Assembly: GCA_030650525.1 (NCBI GenBank)
Contig: JAUSDQ010000216.1
Span: 1 to 33,098, forward strand
Source: Sulfuricaulis sp.
Lineage (GTDB): Bacteria; Pseudomonadota; Gammaproteobacteria; Acidiferrobacterales; Sulfurifustaceae
Length of the DNA: 33,098 bases
Direction of reading: 5' to 3'
The notes under the pieces were generated by a model that ran no database searches, was not told the DNA's origin, and saw only the letters and a program-made list of their open reading frames with translations. Below are positions 1-6,388 of this stretch, in pieces; the first letter of the stretch is position 1; every line of letters begins with the position of its first letter. A program made the translations under genes and the position numbers.

Positions 1-2
1 AG

Positions 3-179
3 GTACCGGTTGCCCGCCTGACGCGCGATATCGACGTCGGCATTCAAGTTTCATCCTGGAGCGAGTTTGAGGGCCTGCGGGAAAAATTGATTTCCGATGC
101 CGCTTTCACGCCCGACGCCCATCGATTGCATCGGCTGTTTAGGTGCCCAATGGGGTCAGACACCATTTGCCCTATTTAA
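3..179 (+). pseudogene. C-terminally broken AbiEii-like nucleotidyltransferase fragment (also cut by window edge)
   Basis: The frame starting at base 3 is open to a TAA at 177-179. Its translation includes RLTRDIDVGIQV followed by a stretch ending in DAHRLHRLF. The R-x-T-x-DID pattern is typical of nucleotidyltransferases of the AbiEii/AbiGii type, where the Asp residues bind metal; this is recognition from memory, not a search. Around base 143 the reading passes into a sequence of the form TGGGGTCAGACACC, which often marks the ends of dispersed repeats in proteobacteria, and it stops soon after. The fragment therefore looks like a nucleotidyltransferase gene interrupted by repeat DNA. The 5' part lies outside the window, so the extent of the loss cannot be judged. 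Confidence 0.45.
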
Positions 180-193
180 TTCTAATGGGCAAA
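165..193. repeat. Small inverted repeat after the broken nucleotidyltransferase
   Basis: TTTGCCC near 166-172 pairs with GGGCAAA at 187-193 around an AT-rich loop. It sits inside repeat-like DNA that begins with GGGGTCAGACACC. No T-run typical of a terminator follows. It is probably part of a REP-like element. Confidence 0.4.
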
Positions 194-330
194 GAATAAA
201 TAGGTCGGAGTGGTTTAAATTGATCAGCGACCAATAGTTAGTGTCTTAACGGTTAGCACTTATCAACTACGTTTTCCTGAGTCAAAGCGAAGTCTGAAAA
301 GCAGATGTTAAATTTGATGCACATAGCCCC

Positions 331-858
331 ATGACCAAGTTCGCCGCCATTGACTTCGAGACCGCCAATCACAGCCGGGACAGTGCTTGCGCGTTGGGGG
401 TTGTCATGGTCGAGCACGGGCGCATTGTGCGTTGCTGGCATCAGCGGATTCGTCCGCCCTCGCGGGAATTCACCTTCACGGATATTCATGGTCTGTCGTG
501 GGACGACGTGAAGGATGCGCCGCGGTTTGATGCGGTCTGGGCCGCGATGGCGCGCGAGCTGGAGGGGGTCGCGTTTCTGGCGGCGCATAACGCGCCGTTC
601 GATAAGGGCGTGCTCGGTGCTTGCTGTGATAGCTACGATTTGCCGTCTCCGGCGCTGCCTTTCGTTTGCACCGTGCAGTTGGCGCGGGCGCAGTGGAATA
701 TCCGCCCGACCAAATTGCCGGATGTGTGCCGGCATCTTGGCATTGCGCTGCGCCATCACCAGGCGGATTCGGATGCGGAGGCTTGCGCGCGGATTGTGAT
801 GGCGGCTTTGGGGGAGGGTTGGCGGTATCGGATGAAGCGAAGTAGTGCGGCTGTTTGA
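331..858 (+). CDS. DnaQ-like 3'-5' exonuclease (DEDDh family)
   Basis: This 175-residue protein is a stand-alone exonuclease of the DnaQ/RNase T superfamily, which removes nucleotides from DNA or RNA 3' ends with two metal ions. Exo I is visible at the N-terminus as AIDFET (D8, E10), Exo II as HNAPFD in the middle, and Exo III as H-x-ADSDAEA near the C-terminus, which gives the full DEDDh set. It lacks any polymerase or UvrC-like domain. The ATG at 331 starts immediately before the conserved first strand, so the start fits. Its length matches short DnaQ-like exonucleases annotated as Pol III epsilon-like, but it is not dnaQ itself by context. It stands alone in an accessory region between repeat-rich stretches. 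The substrate cannot be told from sequence. Confidence 0.85.
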   Translation: MTKFAAIDFETANHSRDSACALGVVMVEHGRIVRCWHQRIRPPSREFTFTDIHGLSWDDVKDAPRFDAVWAAMARELEGVAFLAAHNAPFDKGVLGACCDSYDLPSPALPFVCTVQLARAQWNIRPTKLPDVCRHLGIALRHHQADSDAEACARIVMAALGEGWRYRMKRSSAAV

Positions 859-910
859 GCCAGTTGCTCTGAGAGATGCTAGCTGGCGTCGGATCATAAT
901 TAAGGGCGCC

Positions 911-945
911 TCCTAATATTAGAAACAATTGCTCTCTGACCCAGG
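911..945. repeat. Copy 1 of a TAATATTA / GCTCTCTGACCC repeat
   Basis: The sequence from TCCTAATATTAGAAACAA through TTGCTCTCTGACCCAGG is repeated almost exactly at 1095-1127. A diverged relative lies at about 4591-4625. This copy lacks the left arm that turns the second copy into a long hairpin. Confidence 0.75.
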
Positions 946-950
946 CTTTG

Positions 951-1060
951 CCCGTTGCGCAGCAACCCATAGCCTTCATTACGTATTACCCCATGGCGCA
1001 TCCGGCGGGTTACGGCACAAAAGACGTGCCTAACCCGCCCTACATCGGTTATGAAATTAC
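951..1060. repeat. CCCGCC-family dispersed element, copy 1 (5'-truncated)
   Basis: About 110 bp match the right two thirds of the elements at 2345-2490 and 4739-4886. The shared blocks are GTTGCGCAGCAAC, CATCCGGCGGGTTACGGCAC and TAACCCGCCCTACATCGG. The left terminal arm, which would read GTAGGGCGGG, is missing, and the truncation joins directly to the CTCTGACCCAGG repeat. The 436-bp gap between the exonuclease and the toxin gene (859-1294) contains only such repeats and no credible gene. Confidence 0.8.
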
Positions 1061-1075
1061 TGAAGAGTGCCATTC

Positions 1076-1125
1076 GGGTCAGAGAGCAATACTTTCTAAT
1101 ATTAGAAACAATTGCTCTCTGACCC
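1076..1125. repeat. Long perfect hairpin repeat (GGGTCAGAGAGCAAT arms)
   Basis: GGGTCAGAGAGCAAT at 1076-1090 is the exact reverse complement of ATTGCTCTCTGACCC at 1111-1125. Inside lies a second perfect palindrome, TTTCTAATATTAGAAA, at 1093-1108. Transcribed, this would fold into a long hairpin, but no T-tract follows, so it is more likely a mobile REP-type repeat than a terminator. Confidence 0.8.
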
Positions 1126-1270
1126 AGGCAACCTTTACATCGAGGGCTGACCTCCGTTTGTATCGCGGTATAGTCAGGCTTCGATTCGAGGGGGAAGGGG
1201 GTTAACGGCGGCGGTCTCAGTGCTGTAAAGATTCACGTTTTTCCACCGTCGCCAGGAGTTCCTTTCACTT

Positions 1271-1288
1271 TATACCATTTCGGGTATA
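1271..1288. promoter_or_regulatory. Candidate operator palindrome upstream of the toxin-antitoxin pair
   Basis: TATACC at 1271-1276 and GGTATA at 1283-1288 form an inverted repeat with a 6-nt spacer, ending 6 nt before the GTG start of the toxin gene. Antitoxins of the HigA/XRE type usually repress their own promoter by binding such palindromes. The right arm overlaps a -10-like TATACT at 1285-1290, which would fit repression by occlusion. No strong -35 hexamer is visible. Confidence 0.45.
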
Positions 1289-1294
1289 CTCAAC

Positions 1295-1663
1295 GTGACG
1301 AGACAACACGAAAAACCGCTGGTGTGGATAGGGAGCAGCAAGCGCGACCTGATGGCGCTGCTGGTGCCTATTCGGAAGTTTTTCGGCCATGCCTTGGATT
1401 TTGCGCAGCACGGCGACAAGCACGATGCGGCCAAGGTTCTAAAGGGCTTTAGCGGTGCGGGAGTCCTGGAGATCGTCGAGGATGGTCGCGGCGGCACGTA
1501 TCGAGCTGTGTACACGGTCAAATTCGAGGAAGCGGTATTCGTGTTGCATGTGTTTCAGAAAAAGAGCAAGCACGGCATTGCAACACCCAAACCGGACATG
1601 GACATCATCCGCGAACGCCTGAAGGTCGCGGAGCAAATGGTAAAGGAGATGCGCGATGCGTAA
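1295..1663 (+). CDS. higB: HigB/RelE-type toxin (phage Gp49-like family)
   Basis: This 122-residue protein has the hallmarks of the Gp49-like HigB group: KPLVWIGSSKRDL near the N-terminus, LKGFSGAGVLEIVED in the centre, YRAVYTVKF, and HVFQKKSKHGIATPK toward the C-terminus. Members are ribosome-dependent mRNA interferases or relatives, held inactive by a cognate HTH antitoxin. The start is a GTG with no clear Shine-Dalgarno site, but family-like sequence begins within a few residues, so the start is likely right. The gene overlaps the next one by 8 bases (ATGCGTAA), which implies translational coupling. Toxin-first order is usual for HigBA. The symbol follows family similarity; the true activity is an inference. 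Confidence 0.85.
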   Translation: MTRQHEKPLVWIGSSKRDLMALLVPIRKFFGHALDFAQHGDKHDAAKVLKGFSGAGVLEIVEDGRGGTYRAVYTVKFEEAVFVLHVFQKKSKHGIATPKPDMDIIRERLKVAEQMVKEMRDA

Positions 1664-1988
1664 ACGAGTCGTTAAAGGTTTCGAAGCTGAGGTGAGTTCC
1701 GGCAATGTCTTTGCCGATCTTGGCTTGCGAGACGCGGAAAAGCTGAAAATCAAATCCGGTCTGGTTATTCAGATACTGAAGGCCGTGCGTCGCCTTGGCC
1801 TGTCGCAAGAAGAAGCGGGTCGGCGCATGGGGCTGTCTCAGCCCAAGGTGTCCGGCCTGTTTCGCGGTAACTTCACCAATGTCTCCGAACGCAAGCTCAT
1901 GGATTGCCTGAACCGGCTCGGCTATGACATCGAAATAAAGGTGAAGCCTGCCGCCAAACGCGTCGGGCACGTGAAGCTGGCGGCCTAA
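1656..1988 (+). CDS. higA: HigA-type XRE-family antitoxin
   Basis: This 110-residue protein has a helix-turn-helix of the HTH_37/XRE kind. LGLSQEEAGRRMGLSQPKVSGLF forms the DNA-binding helices at about residues 46-70, followed by LMDCLNRLGYDIEIKVKP, a pattern typical of antitoxins paired with Gp49-like toxins. It would bind and neutralise the upstream toxin and repress the shared promoter, possibly at the palindrome at 1271-1288. Its ATG lies inside the toxin's last codons, so it depends on the same transcript. The residues before the HTH probably contact the toxin. Downstream the sequence becomes repeat-rich, as expected for an accessory module. Confidence 0.87.
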   Translation: MRKRVVKGFEAEVSSGNVFADLGLRDAEKLKIKSGLVIQILKAVRRLGLSQEEAGRRMGLSQPKVSGLFRGNFTNVSERKLMDCLNRLGYDIEIKVKPAAKRVGHVKLAA

Positions 1989-2026
1989 AAACTCGGGTCT
2001 GAGCATAATGGCACTTACTTAAGTAA

Positions 2027-2196
2027 CTTCTGAATAATTCAAAAATGTAGGGTGCGCCCTGCGCACCGATCGACAAAATGATGCGTGGGACTGGCGGCCC
2101 GGGGTGCAACAAAACCGTTGCACCCATTCAACGGCGCCAATGTCCACGGGACATTGGCGAAAACTTCGTTTCACCCTACATCGAATTATCCTGAGA
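2027..2196. mobile_element. MITE-like non-coding element with multiple hairpins
   Basis: A stretch of about 170 bp is bounded by imperfect inverted ends: GAATAATTC and ATGTAGGGTG on the left, CACCCTACATCGAATTATC on the right. Inside are two strong hairpins: GGGTGCAAC paired with GTTGCACCC around 2102-2127, and CCAATGTCC paired with GGACATTGG around 2136-2157. The GGGTGCAAC hairpin recurs in altered form in the element at 24233-24436. No open reading frame looks real. The 574-bp gap 1989-2562 is filled by this and the next two elements. Confidence 0.6.
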
Positions 2197-2200
2197 TTCC

Positions 2201-2339
2201 TTAAGGGAACCTCTAAAAATTGTTTCTCATGTAGGTTGGGTCAAGCCGCGCCAGCGGCGGACCCAACAAAATCATATTGTTCGGCGGGTTTCGCTGCGCT
2301 CCACCCACCCTACATTTAATTGTTCGAGGTTCCCTTAAG
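2201..2339. mobile_element. MITE-like element with perfect 14-bp terminal inverted repeats
   Basis: CTTAAGGGAACCTC at about 2201-2214 is the exact reverse complement of GAGGTTCCCTTAAG at 2326-2339. The roughly 139-bp element carries an inner GTAGGTTGGGTC...CACCCACCCTAC pairing and no coding capacity. The ends look like the terminal repeats of a short non-autonomous transposable element or a REP-type palindromic unit. No transposase gene is present in the window. Confidence 0.65.
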
Positions 2340-2344
2340 TCTAA

Positions 2345-2490
2345 ATGTAGGGCGGGCTAACATAATTTGCGTAACCCGCCAGGCGTTGCGCAGCAACCGA
2401 TGGCTTTCTTTACGCATTACTCCACGACGCATCCGGCGGGTTACGGCACAAAAGACGTGCCTAACCCGCCCTACATCGGTTATGAAATTA
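2345..2490. repeat. CCCGCC-family dispersed element, copy 2 (complete)
   Basis: About 146 bp run from ATGTAGGGCGGGCTAA to CGCCCTACATCGG and following bases. The ends are inverted relative to each other (TGTAGGGCGGG / CCCGCCCTACA), and internal GGCGGGTTACG and CGTAACCCGCC blocks give a second pairing. It matches the element at 4739-4886 along its length and the truncated copy at 951-1060. Confidence 0.85.
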
Positions 2491-2562
2491 CTTAAGTAAG
2501 TGCCATTGCTCTCTGACCCAGGTTTTGCGCGCCGCCAGAGGTGAGGGTGGCGGCGCGATCTG

Positions 2563-3102
2563 CTACCAGGTTAGGTCATCCGGTATTTTGTATTTTGCGT
2601 ACTCGTCTTCGTCGGCTGCTGCTTGTGCCGAGTCGTTAATGGTCAACAGGCAGCCGGGGTCGCGTTGCGCGATTTTCTCGGCCGCTTGTTTTGGCACTAG
2701 CGCGTACTCGTTGCCCAACCGCACGATGACTAATGCGCCCTGCACGATTTGTTTTCTTGTGGCTTCGGTGACGTATAGCTGCTGTATTTTGTTGGCATCT
2801 TGAAAGTGGTACGCGCAGTCGCCGTCGCCTTTAGCAACCCGGTTTGTTTCCACAAGTTGTTTGATCTGCGCGGCAGTTGCCTTCTTGTTTTCGAGCTCCA
2901 CTTTTTGGCGATTCAACTCACGGTCGCGCTGGGCCTTTTCCGCGCTGGTGTGTTGGGCCTGGAGCTTGGCCGCGTTGGTCGCCGGGGTATTTGTGTGTTG
3001 CTGCTGCTTTATTTGTTTATGTTTTTCACGGTTGGCATTATTGACCTTATTGCGGTTAACGAGCCCGGCTTTAAGAAGTTGGTCTTGGAACGAATTGGCC
3101 AT
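2563..3102 (-). CDS. yaiL: DUF2058 family protein (YaiL-like)
   Basis: This 179-residue protein belongs to the DUF2058/YaiL family of nucleoid-associated or uncharacterised proteins in gammaproteobacteria. The N-terminus reads ANSFQDQLLKAGLVNRNKV, typical of the family. A long, charged, probably coiled-coil segment rich in Gln, Lys and Glu follows at about residues 20-85. The C-terminal part has the conserved YHFQDANKIQQLYVTE and the RGD-like globular end. The ATG at 3102 is preferred over the GTG just before it because GGAGGA lies at good spacing. It is encoded downstream of dbpA on the same strand with a gap of about 64 bp. Function is not established. Confidence 0.85.
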   Translation of the reverse strand: MANSFQDQLLKAGLVNRNKVNNANREKHKQIKQQQHTNTPATNAAKLQAQHTSAEKAQRDRELNRQKVELENKKATAAQIKQLVETNRVAKGDGDCAYHFQDANKIQQLYVTEATRKQIVQGALVIVRLGNEYALVPKQAAEKIAQRDPGCLLTINDSAQAAADEDEYAKYKIPDDLTW

Positions 3103-3166
3103 CACGTGTCCTCCAAAAAATGGACGCTTTCAATAGAGCAGTTCATCGCTGTTCGATGCAGGCGAG

Positions 3167-4546
3167 TTAAAGTTTGCGCACTTTGAATTTACGGCCCTTT
3201 ATTTTTCCCTCGGCAAGATACTTTAAGGCTTTTTGCGCCACGGATTGCGCGATCGCTACGTACGCATGATTATCGAAGATATCAATCTTACCGACATGCT
3301 CGCCGGCGATACCCGCCTCGCCGGTTAGCGCTCCCAAAATATCGCCGGGACGCACTTTACTTTTGCGGCCGCCGTTAATGCACAGCGTGACCATTGGCTG
3401 CGGCTTTTCTGCGCTACGATTTTCCAGCAACGCGCTGGTGTTACCGAATACCAAGGGCGCTTGCTGATATTCCTCAATGGCGATCATGCGTTGCGCATCG
3501 GCTGGCGTAACAAGACTGAGCGCGAGCCCGGCTTTGCCTGCGCGCCCGGTGCGGCCGATACGATGGATGTGTGTTTCCGCCTCAAATGCCAAGTCAAAAC
3601 TAATCACGGCCTGTAGATCTTTGACATCCAATCCGCGTGCGGCCACGTCGGTCGCCACCAGAATCGGGTTACTTTTATTTGAAAACAAAATCAGTACGCG
3701 GTCGCGATCTTTTTGTTCCATGTCGCCGTGCAAGGCCTGCGCGGAAAAGCCGGCACTAACCAGGTTGTCTGCGACGTTTTGGCATTGAACTTTTGTGTTG
3801 CAAAACACCACTGTGGATTCGGGATGGTAGTGCGCGAGCAAGGCGGTGAGCAGAGTTGATTTTTGCGGCGCTGAGGTTTCATAAAAGACCTGCTCGATAT
3901 GCGCATCGTCATGTGTCGCTTCTACTTTCACATCGACGGCATTTTTTTGAAAACGTGCGCTCAGTGCTTTGATCGAGGCCGGATAGGTGGCGGAAAACAG
4001 CAGCGTCTGGCGGCGGCTCGGCACTTGCGCAACGATCGCCGCGATGTCGTCGTAAAAACCCATATCGAGCATGCGGTCGGCTTCATCCAGCACCAAGGTC
4101 GTGACGTGTTCAAGCTTGAGCGTGGCTTTATCCAGGTGTTTTTTGATGCGCCCGGGTGTGCCCACAATAATGTGGGCGCCATGTTCCAGCGAACCGAATT
4201 GCGGGCCGATGGGTGCGCCGCCACATAGCGTCAGCAATTTAATGTTTGGCGTAAAGCGCGCGAGGCGGCGGATCTCTTTGCCGACCTGATCCGCTAATTC
4301 CCGCGTCGGGCATATAACCAACGCCTGCACGCTAAATTTCTGTGCGTCAATTTTCGTTAGCAAGCCGATACCGAAGGCCGCTGTTTTGCCGCTCCCGGTT
4401 TTGGCTTGTGCGATCACATCCTGGCCGTCCAATACCGCCGGCAGACTGGCGGCTTGTATCGGCGTCATGGTCTGGTAACCCATCGACGTCAGGTTGGACA
4501 GCATGTCTGCACGGAGGGCTAAGGTGTTGAATTCAGTTGGGGCCAT
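3167..4546 (-). CDS. dbpA: ATP-dependent RNA helicase DbpA
   Basis: This 459-residue DEAD-box helicase acts in 50S ribosome assembly and is stimulated by 23S rRNA hairpin 92. Seen in order: Q motif region (MTPIQAASLP, about 27-36), Walker A AQAKTGSGKT (K54), PTRELADQ, GTPGR, DEAD at 154-157, SAT, the second RecA domain with VATDVAARGLD, and HRIGRTGRAG. The C-terminal 75 residues start at MVTLCINGGRKSKVRPGDILGAL and match the DbpA RNA-binding domain, which separates it from RhlE, SrmB and other DEAD-box proteins. Length agrees with E. coli DbpA. Upstream is repeat-rich DNA and no clear promoter was found. DUF2058 follows on the same strand. Confidence 0.96.
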   Translation of the reverse strand: MAPTEFNTLALRADMLSNLTSMGYQTMTPIQAASLPAVLDGQDVIAQAKTGSGKTAAFGIGLLTKIDAQKFSVQALVICPTRELADQVGKEIRRLARFTPNIKLLTLCGGAPIGPQFGSLEHGAHIIVGTPGRIKKHLDKATLKLEHVTTLVLDEADRMLDMGFYDDIAAIVAQVPSRRQTLLFSATYPASIKALSARFQKNAVDVKVEATHDDAHIEQVFYETSAPQKSTLLTALLAHYHPESTVVFCNTKVQCQNVADNLVSAGFSAQALHGDMEQKDRDRVLILFSNKSNPILVATDVAARGLDVKDLQAVISFDLAFEAETHIHRIGRTGRAGKAGLALSLVTPADAQRMIAIEEYQQAPLVFGNTSALLENRSAEKPQPMVTLCINGGRKSKVRPGDILGALTGEAGIAGEHVGKIDIFDNHAYVAIAQSVAQKALKYLAEGKIKGRKFKVRKL

Positions 4547-4590
4547 GGTTAAACGAACGGAAAACCCGGGAAAACCCGTGCCAGAGAGGA

Positions 4591-4625
4591 ATTGTTGCTT
4601 ATATTAGAGAGAATTGCTCGCTGAC
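4591..4625. repeat. Diverged relative of the TAATATTA / GCTCTCTGACCC repeat
   Basis: TTGCTTATATTAGAGAGAATTGCTCGCTGAC resembles the repeats at 911-945 and 1094-1127 with several changes. It stands just upstream of the dbpA start on the opposite side and begins a 600-bp stretch (4547-5148) without genes. Confidence 0.5.
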
Positions 4626-4691
4626 GCGAATGGCGCTTACTTTAAGGCCATGGCATAAAATCTATGCTGATTTCCCGCAAACCCAGTAGCC

Positions 4692-4716
4692 TGTCATTCC
4701 CGCGCGGCGGGATTCC
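4692..4716. repeat. GTCATTCCCGCG palindromic repeat
   Basis: GTCATTCCCGCGCGGCGGGATTCCAG matches the widespread proteobacterial palindrome of the form TCATTCCCGCG...CGCGGGAATCCAG. CCCGC pairs with GCGGG around a short loop. It is one more palindromic unit in this repeat-filled gap. Confidence 0.5.
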
Positions 4717-4738
4717 AGCGAAAAAACCGGGTCAGATT

Positions 4739-4886
4739 TGTAGGGCGGGTTAGCGTAGTTTGCGTAACCCGCCAAGCGTTGCGCAGCAACACATAACCTT
4801 ACCTTTTTTTACGCATTACCCGACGGCACATCCGGCGGGTTACGGCACAAAAGGCGTGCCTAACCCGCCCTACATCGGTTATGAAA
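4739..4886. repeat. CCCGCC-family dispersed element, copy 3 (complete)
   Basis: About 148 bp match the element at 2345-2490, with the same terminal pairing (TGTAGGGCGGG / CCCGCCCTACA), the GTTGCGCAGCAAC block and CATCCGGCGGGTTACGGCAC. Minor changes include AAAGGCGTGCC in place of AAAGACGTGCC. It ends about 120 bp before the rpsF promoter candidate. Confidence 0.85.
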
Positions 4887-5008
4887 CCGCGTATTGGGGG
4901 TTGCCCCGCATGCCGGTGGAGATCATTCTCGACAAGTGGAGCCCAACAGGGTCCCGATCAGACCCCGGCTCTACCCGGTATAGGTGTGCACCTGGCATCG
5001 GCCAGCGC

Positions 5009-5038
5009 TTGCCGGAAGGAGGGGTGTTCCAGTAGAAT
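5009..5038 (+). promoter_or_regulatory. Candidate sigma70 promoter for rpsF-rpsR-rplI
   Basis: TTGCCG at 5009-5014 and TAGAAT at 5033-5038 are separated by 18 bp, giving 4/6 and 5/6 matches to consensus. A transcript would start near 5045 and have a leader of about 100 nt ahead of the rpsF ATG, which holds the hairpins described next. Confidence 0.55.
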
Positions 5039-5059
5039 CCGCCGCTCTTTTAAGCAGTT

Positions 5060-5122
5060 AAGCCCTTCGGGGCTTCCCTTGCCTTACCGGCCGATAACAA
5101 CCACAAAACGGCAGCGGAAGGC
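5060..5122 (+). promoter_or_regulatory. Putative ribosomal-protein leader (S6:S18 type) upstream of rpsF
   Basis: Two hairpins are visible. The first is AAGCCC-TTCG-GGGCTT at 5060-5075. The second pairs GCCTT 5081-5085 with AAGGC 5118-5122, CCG 5087-5089 with CGG 5115-5117, and GCCG 5090-5093 with CGGC 5109-5112, leaving a bulged A5086, a bulged AG at 5113-5114 and a 15-nt A-rich loop containing CACAAAA. Many bacteria regulate rpsF-rpsR by binding of the S6:S18 complex to a bulged hairpin in this place. The match to that leader class is by position and general shape only. Confidence 0.5.
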
Positions 5123-5148
5123 TGATGTTTATCCATAAGGAGTGTTGC

Positions 5149-5562
5149 ATGCGTCATTATGAAGTTGTGTTTCTGGTTCACCCGGACCAGAGCGAGCAAG
5201 TGCCCGCGATGATCGAGCGTTACCGCACGATGATCGAATCCACCAAGGGGGCGATCCACCGCCTCGAAGACTGGGGCCGTCGCCAGCTCGCTTATCCCAT
5301 CAGCAAGGTACACAAGGCGCACTACGTGCTAATGAATATCGAGTGCGAACTCGAGACATTGCGCGAACTGGAGTCGGCATTCCGCTTCAGCGATGCCGTG
5401 CTGCGTTCGCTCATCATCAGCCGCAAGCGCGCCGTCACCAGCCCCTCACCGCTCATCAAGGAAGAAGAAAAGCCCGCGGCGTCCACGCCGGGGGCGCCTG
5501 AAGCGGAAAGTGTCGAAGTAGAAATAGCTGCCGCGGAAATTCCGCCGGCTGAACCGATTTAA
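5149..5562 (+). CDS. rpsF: 30S ribosomal protein bS6
   Basis: This 137-residue protein is bS6, which binds 16S rRNA with bS18 on the platform of the small subunit. The start [18 protein letters not shown] and the central [24 protein letters not shown] are diagnostic. The chosen ATG is preceded by AAGGAG with 7-nt spacing; an earlier in-frame ATG at 5125 is unlikely. After residue ~100 there is an acidic, Pro/Ala-rich tail of about 35 residues, longer than in many bacteria but reminiscent of the Glu-rich E. coli tail that RimK can extend. It is the first gene of rpsF-rpsR-rplI, with 12 bp to rpsR. Confidence 0.97.
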   Translation: MRHYEVVFLVHPDQSEQVPAMIERYRTMIESTKGAIHRLEDWGRRQLAYPISKVHKAHYVLMNIECELETLRELESAFRFSDAVLRSLIISRKRAVTSPSPLIKEEEKPAASTPGAPEAESVEVEIAAAEIPPAEPI

Positions 5563-5574
5563 GGAGCCTGACCC

Positions 5575-5799
5575 ATGTCACGTTTTTTCCGACGCAAGAA
5601 ATTTTGCCGCTTCACGGTCGAGAAAGTCGAAGAGATCGATTACAAGGATCTCGCGGTGCTCAGCGGCTATATTACCGAAACGGGCCGCATCATTCCCTGC
5701 CGCAACACCGGCACCAAGGCCCGCTATCAGCGGCAACTGACGCGTGCCATCAAGTACGCGCGCTATCTGGCGCTGATGCCTTACTGCGACAGCCATTGA
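5575..5799 (+). CDS. rpsR: 30S ribosomal protein bS18
   Basis: This 74-residue bS18 pairs with bS6 on the 30S platform. The sequence [10 protein letters not shown], then [21 protein letters not shown], then [30 protein letters not shown] covers the whole family length. The ATG has GGAG about 8 nt upstream. It lies 12 bp after rpsF and 23 bp before rplI, so the three genes surely share a transcript. Cys11 near the N-terminus may be part of the older zinc-type pattern, but the other ligands are not complete. Confidence 0.98.
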   Translation: MSRFFRRKKFCRFTVEKVEEIDYKDLAVLSGYITETGRIIPCRNTGTKARYQRQLTRAIKYARYLALMPYCDSH

Positions 5800-5822
5800 A
5801 CGAATACGGCGAGGTATGAAAG

Positions 5823-6272
5823 ATGGAAGTTATATTGCTTGAAAAGGTGCGCAATCTCGGAGCCCTTGGCGAACAGGTCAAGGTCAAGTCCGGTTTTGCC
5901 CGCAACTATCTTATTCCCTATGGCAAGGCGGTAACCGCCAACGACGCGAACCGTGCCAAGTTCGAGGCGCAGCGCGCCAAGCTTGAGATGGCGCAGGCCG
6001 ATGTGCTCGGCAAAGCCCAGGCGCGCGCCAAGAATATGTCCGGCGTTACCTTGCAGATCGTGCGCAAGGTGAGCGAAGAGGGCAAACTTTTCGGTTCCGT
6101 CGGTACCCGCGATATCTGCGAGGCCATGCAGCAGGCCGGGTTCGAGCTCGCTAAATCCGAGGTCCATCTCGACGGCGGTCCGCTCAAGGATATTGGCGAT
6201 CACGAGGTTTCCGTATTGCTGCACCCCGAGGTCGCCTTCAAAATCATCGTGTCGGTCGTCGGCGAAAAATAA
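5823..6272 (+). CDS. rplI: 50S ribosomal protein bL9
   Basis: This 149-residue bL9 binds 23S rRNA near the L1 stalk with its N-terminal domain and reaches out with a long helix to a C-terminal domain. MEVILLEKVRNLGALGEQVKVKSGFARNYLIP, the classic L9 signature, is at the N-terminus. The Ala-rich connecting helix spans about residues 42-75. The C-terminal domain contains GKLFGSVGTRDI and ends with VIVSVVGEK-like sequence. Length equals the E. coli protein. It is the third gene of the ribosomal operon and is followed after 116 bp by dnaB. Confidence 0.98.
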   Translation: MEVILLEKVRNLGALGEQVKVKSGFARNYLIPYGKAVTANDANRAKFEAQRAKLEMAQADVLGKAQARAKNMSGVTLQIVRKVSEEGKLFGSVGTRDICEAMQQAGFELAKSEVHLDGGPLKDIGDHEVSVLLHPEVAFKIIVSVVGEK

Positions 6273-6273
6273 C

Positions 6274-6319
6274 CCGAAATTTTCGGGAGAACAGCTCATT
6301 TGTTAAATGGAACGAGCTG
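6274..6319 (+). terminator. Hairpins after rplI (possible attenuator or weak terminator)
   Basis: Immediately after the rplI stop, CCCGAAA 6274-6280 pairs with TTTCGGG 6282-6288. Then CAGCTC 6293-6298 pairs with GAGCTG 6314-6319 with a further ATTT/AAAT pairing inside. Neither is followed by a T-run, so efficient intrinsic termination is doubtful. They may reduce read-through or stabilise the upstream mRNA 3' end. Confidence 0.35.
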
Positions 6320-6330
6320 CGTTATATAAT
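6300..6330 (+). promoter_or_regulatory. Candidate promoter for dnaB-alr
   Basis: A perfect -10 hexamer TATAAT lies at 6325-6330. A -35-like TTGTTA at 6300-6305 gives a 19-bp spacer, which is long. The -35 half falls inside the second hairpin after rplI. A transcript from here would have a leader of about 50 nt before the dnaB GTG. Confidence 0.45.
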
Positions 6331-6388
6331 GGCCGATTAATTACTGTCGGCTGAAAACAAGCGGCAGTCCAGCATCGGGGGGAGCTCT

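Noticed and set aside
4890-5008. Possible tRNA or gene remnant upstream of the rpsF promoter
   Set aside because: No T-loop or anticodon arm pattern could be found and no frame has recognisable sequence.
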